A stretch of DNA of 64,000 nucleotides, from NCBI GenBank assembly GCA_964035545.1, contig OZ037767.1, positions 28,873,628 through 28,937,627 on the forward strand. Reading direction: 5' to 3'. Shown here piece by piece: positions 1-11,508 of this stretch. Position 1 is the first letter of the stretch. Every line of letters begins with the position of its first letter. This stretch comes from Bugula neritina (Eukaryota > Bryozoa > Gymnolaemata > Cheilostomatida > Bugulidae). The notes under the pieces were generated by a model. That model worked only from the letters and a program-made list of their open reading frames with translations. It was not told the origin of the DNA and did no database searches. Position numbers and translations under genes: made by a program.

Positions 1-936
1 ATGACAATCCTTAATAGTTCTTGATCTCCTACGAGCATGCGTGTGTTATTTGTGTAATCGTGTAGCTCAAGTATTTCACATAGAGATGAAGATTCGTATT
101 TCAATCATTCCATTCGCATCTTTTGCTAAGAGCTATATATTTTTATTTAAATTATGAATGTATTTATTGTTAACTTGTTATGTAGTCATTAGTTACTGTT
201 TGTGTGAAATAAGTCAGAAGTACTATCCAGGGATATCACTAACATCACGGGTTTGAATTTTTAATTCTTAAAACCTCATTTATGTGTCTCATATTGGTTT
301 AAACCAGGTTTTGTCAAATATATTTATTCATCAGTACTTGTTAGATCATCCCAACAAATTTAACAGTAATTTTGTTACATTTTCTAACTCAATTAATTTA
401 GTTATTCTCCGCTTCAACTGTAAAAATCCCGCACGTTACTTTAGAAATTATAATGCTTTAGCAAACCTTATGACGGAAAATATTATAGTGTATAAATGAA
501 GATGTGCCATTAGCTGTAGAATTCTTAGAGCCTAGCGAGGTAAAATTCTTATAGTCAGACAACTCCAAAATACTTAGTGACTCCTCACTAGAAAAATAAT
601 ATAATTCATATCATAAAACAAAATTATAATACATTATACCAATTTTGTTTAATTATATCAATATAGCTAGCAATCTTCACAATAATATTTGTACTGTTAG
701 TGGCAAGTGTGAAAAATAGATTCATTTCCATTTCACTTAGTCAACTAAACAGGCTTATCCACAATTACATTAGAAGATAGTTTGCAAGTTGCTGGTCTCA
801 TCAAGTGGGTGGAGCCAGGTCAGGTGACATTGTATACATCCAGGTTGGTAGAGTGAATCATCTCCTCATATCAAAGTATAAATACTGTGATTACATACTT
901 ATTAATATCTCAACATAGTCTTAGTATCAGCTGCTT
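1..936. other. Non-coding flank downstream of LSG1
   Basis: AT-rich sequence beyond the LSG1 stop codon. I see no coding exon, RNA gene or repeat that I can support. Short open frames here have no family resemblance and no plausible splice context. Confidence 0.5.
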
Positions 937-3900
937 TTAGTAATTATCATGTTGATCTAAATGAGAATATAGTCTTCTTGTTTTCTCTCTTTTATTTCGA
1001 TTACCGTGTCTTTTAGAAAGGTGGCTGTCTTTCGAGGCTCTTTTGCCTTTGGTATGCACTGTTGATGAGTTCTGTAAGTATAAGTTTAATAAAGTAAATA
1101 GCAAGTACTACTGAATTGTATGACCTTGAGACTGAATCACTCAATAATATTACTTATTACTGTAAAAAAAACACTACACAAAAGTAGCTGTCCACTACAC
1201 TATAGTGTTATTGATGTAAGTCAGAGAAATACTAAAACAAAAAGAGAGATGCATGGGAAAAGACGTTATTTGGCTACTTTGCTAACATCAGCAATGAAAT
1301 GTGCGAAAAGCATTGATGGAGGTAGGATTTTGAATCCAAACCCCACTTAGCACATAAAACAACAGAAATAATATCAAAACAATACCTGTGAGAAAAATTC
1401 TTTGTCTAGTTTCCGGCTAGCTGATTTATCAATTTCAATATCGATGTCATCAATACTTTCAGATATGACATCCAGCTGGCAGGCAGTCTGTGAAATCCTA
1501 CTAGGCACTGCAGGTGTGCACACGTACTCCTCCTTACTTACACCAGGGGGAGCTTCACAAAACAATAACTTACCCTACAAAATAGCAGTAAGAACTTAAT
1601 GGCTTCATCAAACCTTTCCAGCAAAACCCAACAGTCAACTATAACAAGAATTAGCAAAAGCAAATTATGACGAGATTTCATAATTTTCACAGAAGTTCAA
1701 CTTGAAAACTTTAAGCTCAGTTAATCAACAGTCTTTATAATGTATAGCGATGACTCACATTGAAATAGTCTTTAAGAAGAATTCGAGCAGATCTGGGACA
1801 ATCTGGTACGCCACTGGATGTCATGAACCCTCGCATAGCTACAGAATAACAGAGTATGCAATGAGAGATTTATTGCTGTAAACATCTCAACTCTATGAAC
1901 TAGTACCACTATAACATCATACCATTGAAGTTAGCACAATTAATTACAACACAAGGACCCGAAACACCATTAAAGTTCCATTTAGCACAACCAGAGTCAA
2001 GGGGGTTTATAAGTTTGAAAGAGGTTCCAATAACATAAATAAGTCACAACTATTACTGCTTACATATTACCAAGTTTTGTTAGGTAGATAAGTTGTCTCA
2101 GGAGAAACCCCCACTCCCATAAAGAAACCCCACCGTGTGAAACTGCTATCTAAAGTTCTGTTAACCCACCGCCATATGCATTGAGCAGCTCCAAATCTGT
2201 GGGTGGTCTGTTGGCTTCTTCACCCTCTTTAGGTTTCCTGATGCTAATTCCGTAAGTAGCTTCTAAGCTCCGCCTACAAATCACAACCGACATACAGAGA
2301 CATGCAAAACATGGGTCTAGTCACAGAGAAAGCTTGAGAATGTTGACCAGATAATTGCTATTTGTACAAAAGAACACCTCCTCCTTGACTCATTGACTTC
2401 ACAAACTAAAGGTTCATGAGTTGAGAGACTGTGAATTCCTTCATACCACACACACTAGCACGTAGATCTATTAGATGCACTAATAGGTAAATCTATTAGA
2501 CAAGCTAGCAGGTAAACCTGACCCACCTTGGTATTTTGTGTGCAAGTCCATTGATAGCAGGTCTGTGGTCTCTCATTTGATCAATTGGAAGGATACCATT
2601 AAGAATCATCTCAGCTTTAGTAGTGACAAAAGAAGGCATCACCAACCCTGTAAATATATACCAGTATGGTGTGTGTTCTAAAACCTAGCTCTTCGTTCTG
2701 GTAGAGCAATTCTTGAAAGCAATATTTATTTACCAGAAAGAAAATAAAACGGAAAAAGCAACAACTACAACCTCACTGCCAGGGCTTGTGAGATTGACTT
2801 TGTTCAACAAGCCTAATTAAATTAATACAATTAAATATAAGCACGTCACAAATTTTCTTTTATTTATACATCATCATATTTTAAAAAATTGAACTTTTTG
2901 TCAAAATTTAGCAGACTCATCATTAGCTTTGAAGTTTCAAGCGTATTAGTTGCTTCAAATCCATACTAAAATTTTGTTTAAAATCCAATATACTTGACTC
3001 AAGAATTTTCAGACCTCAAAGAGCTTCAAGCTCTGTTCAAATAGAGAAAACCATTCCATCATTCAAACACACAAGAGTTATCTTACCAGGACAGTCACAC
3101 AGGACCGTATTGTTGTCTATAATGTGGGTCTGGAAATGTTTAGTTCTCCCAGGAGTTGCTGATACGGGGCATTGCTTAGCCTGGAGCAGTGCATTTATAG
3201 TTGAGCTCTTCCCAACGTTCGGATAGCCAACCTGTGAACATGTGAGAGTTTTCATTAGACATTAATGTGCCTTCACTCTGTCAGAAAAAGTTTAAATTGA
3301 ATAAAATGTTGAAAATTTTAAACCACTAAAGTAAGATTTGAAAACTTGAATAGTTTGTTTCGCTGAAAAAAACATGGAAACTGATATGCAGCAAACTTGA
3401 GGTTTACTCACAAATCCAATAGTAAACTCTTTGCCTGGTTCAAGACTGGCAGGTCTTAGAGACTGGAGTTGCCCTATCAACTCTGATGCACTGTGTAGTG
3501 TAGAGGTGTTTGTGAATTCGTCAGCAGCTTGCAATGGCGCACTAATGTTATCTGTCGCCTCCATTTTAGCCTTAAATATAATATCATAACATATTTTTTA
3601 TTTATAAACTTCAATTACAAATGACTCGACAAACAATACAATACATTTAGTAAAATTCCACAACCAGACTGAAATATGCTGAAAAGAGAAATATGGTTTT
3701 ACATATCATGGAAATAAGTGACAATATTTAGTACTCAAAAGAGTCAAAAACTGCAAGAAGTCTAATTTCACACAACATGACAATGACAACCCAATCAAGG
3801 TATCTTAAACTAAAATTTGTTGACAATAATTAATGGTGAAGTTAAAATGTACGGTCGAAATTTCTCAGCTCCCATCACAGGCCAGCTTTGTTGATGTGCA

Positions 3901-6900
3901 ACAAATTCAGTTTTTACTTCTACAATGGCTCAGCCTTCCAGTTATCTCAAGCCTCTTTTTCAACCATTCAAAATAAATGCTTTCCAACCCAATACTATAC
4001 TTTTGATTTTGGATAAAATCTGCAATAAAACTCGGTAATTCACAACAGGAGCTACAGAAGCATTTTATAAACTCATTCTAACATCTGGACCTAGTTCCTA
4101 ACATACTCGCTATTCATCTACCCACCTGTTCTGCTTCATCTTCAACCTTTTCTGCTTCATCTTCAACCTTTTCTGCTTCATCTTCAACCTTTTCTGCTTC
4201 ATCTCCAACCTTTTCTTTATAGTGCTACAGAAGCATTTTATAAACTCATTATAACATCAAAATGCATATATAACATCTAGATCAGATTCCTACTATACAC
4301 GCTATACATTTACCAACCTTTTCTGCTTCATCTTCACCCTTTTCTGCTTCATCTTCAACCTTTTCTGCTTCCAACTTGGCTGACCAAAACAAAATACGAA
4401 CTCCACTTTTGTTGAAGTAATCACACCAGTACTGCCTGCAATTCATTGGTTCGTGATTGAATATATATGCATGCAACTAAATTACCATATATTATATATA
4501 TTCTTATATTCTAATAAACTGCTAACAACATTTTATACAATTAAAAATGAAAAATTGTAAAGCAACGTATAAAGCAACGTATAGTACAGCATAGTGAAGT
4601 ATATTATAATATAGTATATTATAATAAAGTACAGTACAGTGTAGTATAGTGTAGTATATTATAATATAGTATATTATAATAAAGTACAGTGCAGTGTAGT
4701 ATAGTGTAGTATATTATAATATAGTATATTATAATAAAGTACAGTGCAGTGTAGTATAGTGTAGTATAGCACAGCATAGTATAGTATATTACAATAAATT
4801 ACAGTACAGTATAGTATAGTATAGTATAGTAAAGTGTAGTAAGATACTAGCGGACTAGCCACTAAATACTCACCGCTGATGGTCAGTTAGGAAGTCACTT
4901 TTATTTATCAGTATGACATTGACCTTAGTCTCCTCCACTTCTCTTACATACGCCTCCAAGTCTTCACATCTGAACAGGAGTGGGTTTCTACTGTCGACAA
5001 TCTGCACCACAACGTGACTGCAACGACAGAGTCACACAACGTGACATCTAGCTACATCTTGTGCATGCATCACATCTGGCTGAAAACCTCATTGTGGCTA
5101 GCATTATAAAAGCAATATTCTTGTAAACACAAACATTATTTATCCTATAAAGTAGTAGAGACTAAACACTCCTTGTACCTCCTCTCAATGACCCTCCACA
5201 ACTGCCGCCAGAAGTCCAGGTTCTTCTCAAAGGGCGTGATGGTAATATTCTCCATGTCCTGGAGCTCAGCCAGACTTCTCCTCCACTCCAGGAAGTCTTG
5301 TCTCTCCAGGGACTGCAACTCCTCGGCAGACATTCCACCGTGCCAGTTGGGTCTGAGACAGAAACACACAATGTTACTATATTAGCACATTACTTATTAT
5401 ATTACAATACTGCTATATCACAATATTGGTATATTACAAATACACTATATTACCACATTTCTATATTAAAATATCACTGCATTAATATATTACAATGTTA
5501 CTATATTGCTGCATTACTATATTAACATATTATGATATTATTACATTAAAAAATTAAAAGCAAGAGGTTTCCACTTCATAACAAATAAATTTTTTTGTTG
5601 AAACATCACAGTTACCTGTGTAAGTTATACTACTAATACGTAATCATCTTTATCAACCATTACTTGTTACAACTCAAAAAGCAAACCAGTGGTGGACAAT
5701 TCAGACACAGAAATATAGTCACTTTATTCACTACTTCAAACTAACCTTCTTGGAATTCGAAGTTGCTGTTTGTATTTTTCCTGGGCTTCAGTTATTCTCA
5801 CCATATCAGACTCGGAAGGAATACCAGTGGCTGCAGTTGGCCCAGCAACGATCTGTTGTAATGAAATTCTAAGTAGACACATCCCTAATAATACTAGAAT
5901 ATAGCTATGAACCTACACTATAATATTACAATAGTAATTACTATCTTTTAGTTTGTGTTTACAAATTGCCTTCATGTTAAGAACTTTATCCAAAATCACA
6001 CACTCAAATTTCCTAGTCTATATGAGATAAGAATGCTCATAACTTGGCTTTACACATAAAATGCTAAATAGGATACTAACATGTATTTACAAACAGAAGC
6101 TGTTCTGTTTGTAAATAGAAATAACCAACAAACCTCAACATTCAATTTCTCGGCAGTAAATTCTGTGCCAGCCAATTCTGCAGTGGCCAAGAAATCATCC
6201 AGCTGATTCTGCTCTGTGACAGACTGCAGGTTCTGTAAGCGACCCCACTCATACCCATCCTGTAACTCGCTGGTGTGAAGCTGAAATATATTCAAATATT
6301 ACACCCTGAGTCTTTCAGCAGTACAATAAACATGGAGAATGAATAAAGAGGTATTTGAAATATCAGTTTGCTTTGCTTTAACAACAGTTTCTTTCAATTA
6401 TTAGTTTTAATTTGAAATACTTTAGTGGGAGACTACAAAAAAAACTTTGCCATTTAGAAATGCCAAATTTAACCAAATTTATAGTACTGCAGTTAATATG
6501 CCGAGTCACAATCACGGGCTTTCCATGTACCGATCTCAGATCGATCTCAGCGATCGATCTCGCTGAGATCGATCTGAGACATGTGCTCAGATCGATCGTT
6601 TTTCCATGAGAGTGTCAGATCGATCTCGCGAAGTTGCCTCCTCTTAAGTGAAGGATACTTTGAAAGTATAATTTGTTCACCTATTTGAGTGATTAAAGCT
6701 ACTACTGTTGAAAACAAGGTGGTAGTAATCTAAAATTTAATCCTAGCTATAAACTATACGCAGCAAAGCTTTCAGTGTATGGTAATTTGGCCAATTTAAA
6801 ATAAATAATTTTAATTTTTTAGCTTGACAGCTTATATAAAATTAATGGCTGTCTTGCAGATTATTAATAAACTTACAGGACTGTTAGGCCTAAAATTACA

Positions 6901-7691
6901 AAGAAAATAGCTAATGAAACTAAGTTTTAATAGTCATTTAAATTCAATTTAAATTCTCCCATTTTTTTTACCTTCTGCTGCATATAATTTAGTTTTCTTA
7001 ATCATAGTACTGAAAGTCAAAGTTTTGGCATCTGAAAAAGTGGCTATCATAATTATTTAATATTTTGCTTAGTAATTATCAATAAGTTATCATTTTTATT
7101 AGCAGACAACATTGTAGCGCGCAGTCTTTTTCTACTTCTCAGATCGATCTTGCGTCTTTCCATGGTCTTATTGACATGAGATCGATCTGAGTTCCAGCTC
7201 CACAGACCGACCAGCTCAGATCGACTGAGATCGATCTTTGGCGTCTTTCCATGGATCGATCTCGCTGAGATCGATCTGAGATCGGTACATGGAAAGCCGG
7301 TGAATAATAACAACAAAATAAGTACAGATATCAATGTGATAAAATACTACAATAACTTGAAGCTAAATATCTGAATATAACTTTAAATTAACAATTAGCT
7401 GTATTTTCCTAGACTATATTAAGTACCAACATCAGCTTCTATGTTGAACTGGTACTTTAAAATACCAGCAATACAATCACATAATAGTTTATGGTGTGTT
7501 ACTTCGTCAATATTTAAAATGAAAGTAGTTAAGAAGAAGTCAAACACATACTGATAACTATCTTTAGTAAACATAGCAATACTCACAAAAGAGTCCGCAG
7601 ACCTGTGCTGACCCTTGCTAGCAAATCTATCTTTTATGATGAGTGAGCCAACTGATTGAGCATTACCAGACTTTTTCTTGTTTCTCCCCAT
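937..7691 (-). CDS. LSG1: LSG1, large-subunit GTPase 1 (14 exons, 608 aa)
   Basis: Cytoplasmic GTPase that releases the export adaptor NMD3 from late pre-60S ribosomes (known for the family). Exons on the minus strand: 7691-7587, 6280-6134, 5852-5746, 5352-5179, 5017-4874, 4435-4318, 4224-4126, 3570-3412, 3231-3087, 2647-2527, 2273-2170, 1838-1759, 1574-1386, 1071-937; phases agree throughout (1827 nt). The N-terminus MGRNKKKSG is followed by TSELQDGYEWGRLQNLQSVT and FWRQLWRVIER, all typical of LSG1. GTP motifs are circularly permuted: G4 INKSD near residue 214 and FWSA precede G1 GYPNVGKSS near 353, the G2 region PGRTKHFQT and G3 DCPG near 397. The last exon ends in a basic stretch, HGNRNKREKTRRLYSHLD. 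Exons 6-7 carry an expanded acidic VEDEAEK repeat. The link from exon 13 to exon 14 is the least certain: a small exon could lie between. An open frame extends upstream of the chosen ATG but does not resemble the family. Confidence 0.93.
4126..4435 (-). repeat. Duplicated acidic exon pair of LSG1
   Basis: LSG1 exons 6 and 7 share the 21-bp VEDEAEK coding unit, and the intron sequence below each is also similar: both have a block starting near aagcattttataaactcat and ending just below the donor. The exon together with its intron was therefore duplicated in tandem. The product is an acidic insert of about 45 residues between the G5-like FWSA and the G1 loop, a place where LSG1 proteins normally have a variable acidic linker. 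Confidence 0.65.
4560..4850. repeat. AT-rich tandem repeat in LSG1 intron 5
   Basis: Nested imperfect tandem repeat with a period of roughly 60 bp, built from agtatagtgtagtata and atattataataaagtacag blocks. It fills the intron between LSG1 exons 5 and 6. Open frames across it are repeat artefacts. Confidence 0.8.
6513..7302. mobile_element. 790-bp GATC-rich inverted-repeat element in LSG1 intron 1
   Basis: The two ends are near-perfect inverted repeats over about 42 bp (6513-6554 against 7261-7302), each starting CAC, one variable base, then GGCTTTCCATGTACC. Inside each arm are many copies of the palindrome AGATCGATCT. The flanks show a 3-bp direct repeat, aat (6510-6512 and 7303-7305). CAC ends with a 3-bp target duplication would fit a CACTA-type non-autonomous element, but three bases are weak evidence. 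There is no coding capacity. Confidence 0.65.
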
Positions 7692-8691
7692 AACACTAGT
7701 AGCAAATATATTTAAAAGATAATATGTGTACACTATGCCGATGAGAAGAGGCAGGGCATAATCAAGACTAAAGAAAAAGCCAAGAGATATTGAAAGTTTC
7801 AACAGCAAAACCTTAGTAGTTCTAGCTTCCACTTATTAGCTCAACAAATACATGTTAAACAGGCAAGTCGTTACACAACTAGCAATAATCCCAATGATAG
7901 TCATGCCATCATTATTATGATTTTAGGTTCAGGATTGATCTAGCTAGTCATGGTTATAAACAAACTGTAGCAGCAATCAATAGTATAATGATAAGCATAA
8001 TGGTGATGAATATTATAGTGAAACTGAATAGGTGGTCTACCTTTAGGTTTCACTTTGAATAATAAGTTTAACTTAAACTTATAATTATAACTAAAAGTAT
8101 TACCATTACTTTTACCATTTAAGTTACTATAACCAGTAGGCTATAGATCTATCATCTATCATTTAATTTTATGAGTAGACTACCATACTTGTACTAAGAG
8201 TAAGTTCCTATCAAATTCAATCAGCTACTAGGATATTATATATAATCTAATACTTAAACTAAGAGTAAACGGCCAAGTCTTACTGATAGTAATTATAAGG
8301 TTAAGACTAGTACTACTACTTATACTAATAGTAATAGACATAGTAAATGTAATAGTAAAAAGAGTAAGTGTAACTGTAGGCTTAAAAGTACACGGAAAGG
8401 CAAGACTAAGAGTAAGAGTAACTGCAAGTGCTCTTGCCTCGTAGACTGAGACTGTAGCATAAGGACAAAAATCAAAGGTCTGAGGGGGGTTGCTCAGCCC
8501 GAACTTTCACTTTCAGCATGAGCATTTATTTTATAAGCATTTAATTTTAAATTCCTGAGTATCAGTATAAAAATAAAATATTACTAAAATAGAAGTTCAT
8601 ACTGATAGTCATAGTCATAGTGATGCTGATAGTCATACTCGTAGTGATATCCATATTGATATTCAATTTCACATTGATATTCTGATTCATA
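7692..8691. other. LSG1 upstream region and simple repeats
   Basis: This holds the presumed LSG1 5' UTR and promoter side. From about 8050 to 8430 there is cryptic simple sequence built from tagtaat/taagagt words. I identify no gene, and no TATA box or other core promoter motif stands out. Confidence 0.45.
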
Positions 8692-9285
8692 TTGCAACAT
8701 TGTACAATCAGGCTGTTTGCTGATGATGCCCTGGCTTATATGACTATAAGGAACAATGGTGACCAAATAAGTTTTCAATCTGGTATCAATAAATTAGCAG
8801 AGTGGGCCACTAGCAACCAAATGCAATTCAACATTGATAAGTGCCACATAACTAAATTCTGTATGCATAAAAACAAAAATACCAGGAATATTCCATATAA
8901 TTATAGCCTTTATAACAAGAATCTAAAGTGTGTTGACCCCTTCAAATATCTGGGAGTTACAATCAGTAACAACCTTAAGTGGGACCAGCACATTGCTAAC
9001 ATTACATCTAAAGCCAGCCAAAAATTAGGGATGATGAAAAGTGCTCTGTATAAAGCCCCAAAAAAAGTTAAACTAATTGCTTACATAACCTTTTGCAGAT
9101 CTATTTTGGATTATGCAGCGGAAATATGGGATCCTTATTTGGATAGACAGGTTGAACATCTTGAACAGGTGCAAAGAAAGGCCGTGCGATTTATTTGCAA
9201 TATGAAAGGACGTCAAGATAGTGTGAGTGAGAAACTAGAGCAGTTAAAACTAATGCCACTTAAAGGATTGCTCTATCTTGTCTAA
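8692..9285 (+). pseudogene. Truncated non-LTR retrotransposon reverse transcriptase
   Basis: About 197 codons covering the C-terminal part of an endonuclease-type LINE reverse transcriptase. It starts just before the catalytic FADD box (LFADDALAY) and continues through NIDKCHITKF, FKYLGVTISNNLKWDQHI and the thumb-like RSILDYAAEIWDPYL with LEQVQRKAVRFI. These are typical of the Jockey/CR1 side of non-LTR elements. The 5' half (palm and fingers, endonuclease, ORF1) is missing: sequence upstream of 8690 is unrelated simple repeat. The frame ends soon after the thumb region, with no clear 3' tail. It is a dead 5'-truncated copy, although the remaining frame is open. Confidence 0.85.
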
Positions 9286-11327
9286 TAAATGGCCATTTAG
9301 GTCAAACACACATAATATTGTGTTTTTCTAAGCATGCATTGACAAAAAGCATTTGACCAAAGGTAGAAAAAGTTAGTTGAAGTTGAGGGTGTAGATTGGT
9401 AACAGCCAAAACGCCGATTTTGAAATGAGCTGGGAACTGTGACGTAACAGCGCCAGCATTCCTGCTGGTCACGTGACTATACAAATGAATAACTATAGAA
9501 ATATGACTGTGAGATGTGATCTTTCAGCTCGTAATTTGTATATTTATAGAAGTGCAAATGTGAATTATCTCAATCTATAGTTTTTTGACATTTTATATAA
9601 CATGTATGTGATACAATTAGGCCATATTTTGCTTGTAAACATTAGAAAAAAGCATTGCAAAAACATGCATTCTTTAGGATGAATGTCTGCGATCGATCTA
9701 AACTAGGTCAGATTGTGCAATATTACGGGCACACCAAAGCTGACCTATATAGCGCACTGTAACTGCTTGAGCGTTATTGGTTGATGTTGTGCTCAGCAAC
9801 CTTGAATACTAGCATTATAGTTAGCACGTGCAGCATAGTTACTGGCGTTCACACGTCACGTATTAGGCTATTCTTTTTCATGGCTGAAAATTTTACCTCC
9901 CTCAAAATTGGAATTTTGAAAAGCTGTTTTCTAGGCACATATCCCTTTGCAAAGTCACAATTGTTTGCATACACATCAGATTATAGTTCATAATTATAAT
10001 GTGATTGTAATAAACTAAGATTGAGCAATCCTTTAAACAGAGGAGGAAAACATCTAGGATTAAATTAATGTTGAGAATCTTGGGAAACTCTGCTCACTCG
10101 TCATTAGCCAAGTCCTTTGATAAACTTGTGGCCTGTGATTCCAAAACTAATGTCCAGACTAGATCTGCCACTAAAGAGTTACCACCTGCTCTTGCTGCGA
10201 GTAACAGTTTTCTGCACAACAGTTTTGTCCATCGCACTTCACGAGATTTAAGATCATAAGACTTGTAGTAATCAACAATCACAGGTCTGAAGACCTTAAC
10301 TTTCCCATATATAGGGGTCTAAAGGTTCAAACAAAACAAGAACAAGAACATATTGATAATCAAATAAATCATAAGCAATATTATCAATATGAATATGAAA
10401 TTGAATGTCCTTATCATATTGATATTTTTAGTTGTTGATATTTCATCATTTATATTATCAATTACAACATATTCATATTGATATAATTATATTTATTGTA
10501 ATAAATAATTATTAATTTTAATTTATTCTTATTGAATATGAAATTAAATAAGTTATTCAATTTCATATTGATATTGAATTTGATATTGTCATTGATATTC
10601 AATTTCATATTGAAATTGATCAGGACAATTCATTATGATTATATTTAATTGATATTCATATTCACATTGATTAGTGATTGATACTGTCATACTCATAGTG
10701 ATTGTGATTAATATTATAATTATTATTAAATTTAATATTAATATTATAATTATTAAATTTAATGATTTATTAATATTGAGTTTGACAAAGCTTCTGCCAC
10801 TTCGCGATAGCTTGCATTTAAAGTATATTACTATAAGTATATATAATTAAATGTTACCAAAGTACATTCCATGAATTAATATTCTAGTGGTAAGTTAGTA
10901 AATATATAATGACTAATGACTAATGAGTTAGGGTTAACACTTTCACTTTGATTTTGTGTGCAATTACATGCGTTTCCGGCCATGACCCTAAACATTATTA
11001 TCGTAGCTCATTGGCTTTGCGCAGTACTCAAAATATATCGGCTTTTTAATTTTGTTAAACTGTATTTATGGGGCCAATAAACTTTAATTTATAGAGTGAT
11101 TCCACATAACTTGTGATTCCGGTATTCAACATCGTCATCGGCGTACATGAACAAGATCTTATCAGTCATCACATTAACTTTAAGTTTAACTAATTTAACT
11201 GATTGTCTTCGAGTTTCTTTGCAAAATATGTATCAAAATTGGAAATAGTTTGCTTTAACTTTTAGTTAAACTTTGATTTATCGTCATTCTGATCATTATT
11301 TCTAGTTTTCAGGCTAAAGCAAGTACC
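9286..11327. other. Intergenic region with AT simple repeats
   Basis: No recognised gene. From about 10330 to 10780 there is cryptically simple sequence of attgatattcat words on both strands. A minus-strand open stretch around 10094-10315 (ending ...LVLESQATSLSKDLANDE) reads like a possible decayed exon, but I cannot place it in a family. Confidence 0.4.
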
Positions 11328-11508
11328 CTCAGATTGAAAAAGTTTCAGTTTGAGTTTGACTTTGTGTTAACAATAACTCTAGTACTAGTACTATTATTAG
11401 TTTTGATCTTGCCCTCGTTTACTCATTTGTACCAAAAAATTTTTATAGGTTATTAAGTTTAACAACTTGAGCTAATAAAGAATTTTGGCAGAGAAATAAT
11501 TATTTGAA

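Noticed and set aside
4674-4862. Tyr/Leu-rich minus-strand open frame
   Set aside because: AT-rich tandem repeat in LSG1 intron 5.
7692-7832. N-terminal extension of LSG1 with a hydrophobic segment
   Set aside because: LSG1 proteins start at the MGR(N/R)-type basic N-terminus; the upstream codons look like 5' UTR that happens to be open.
10094-10315. Minus-strand frame ending ...SQATSLSKDLANDE
   Set aside because: Slightly protein-like, but no family, start or splice partner recognised; mentioned only in the region entry.
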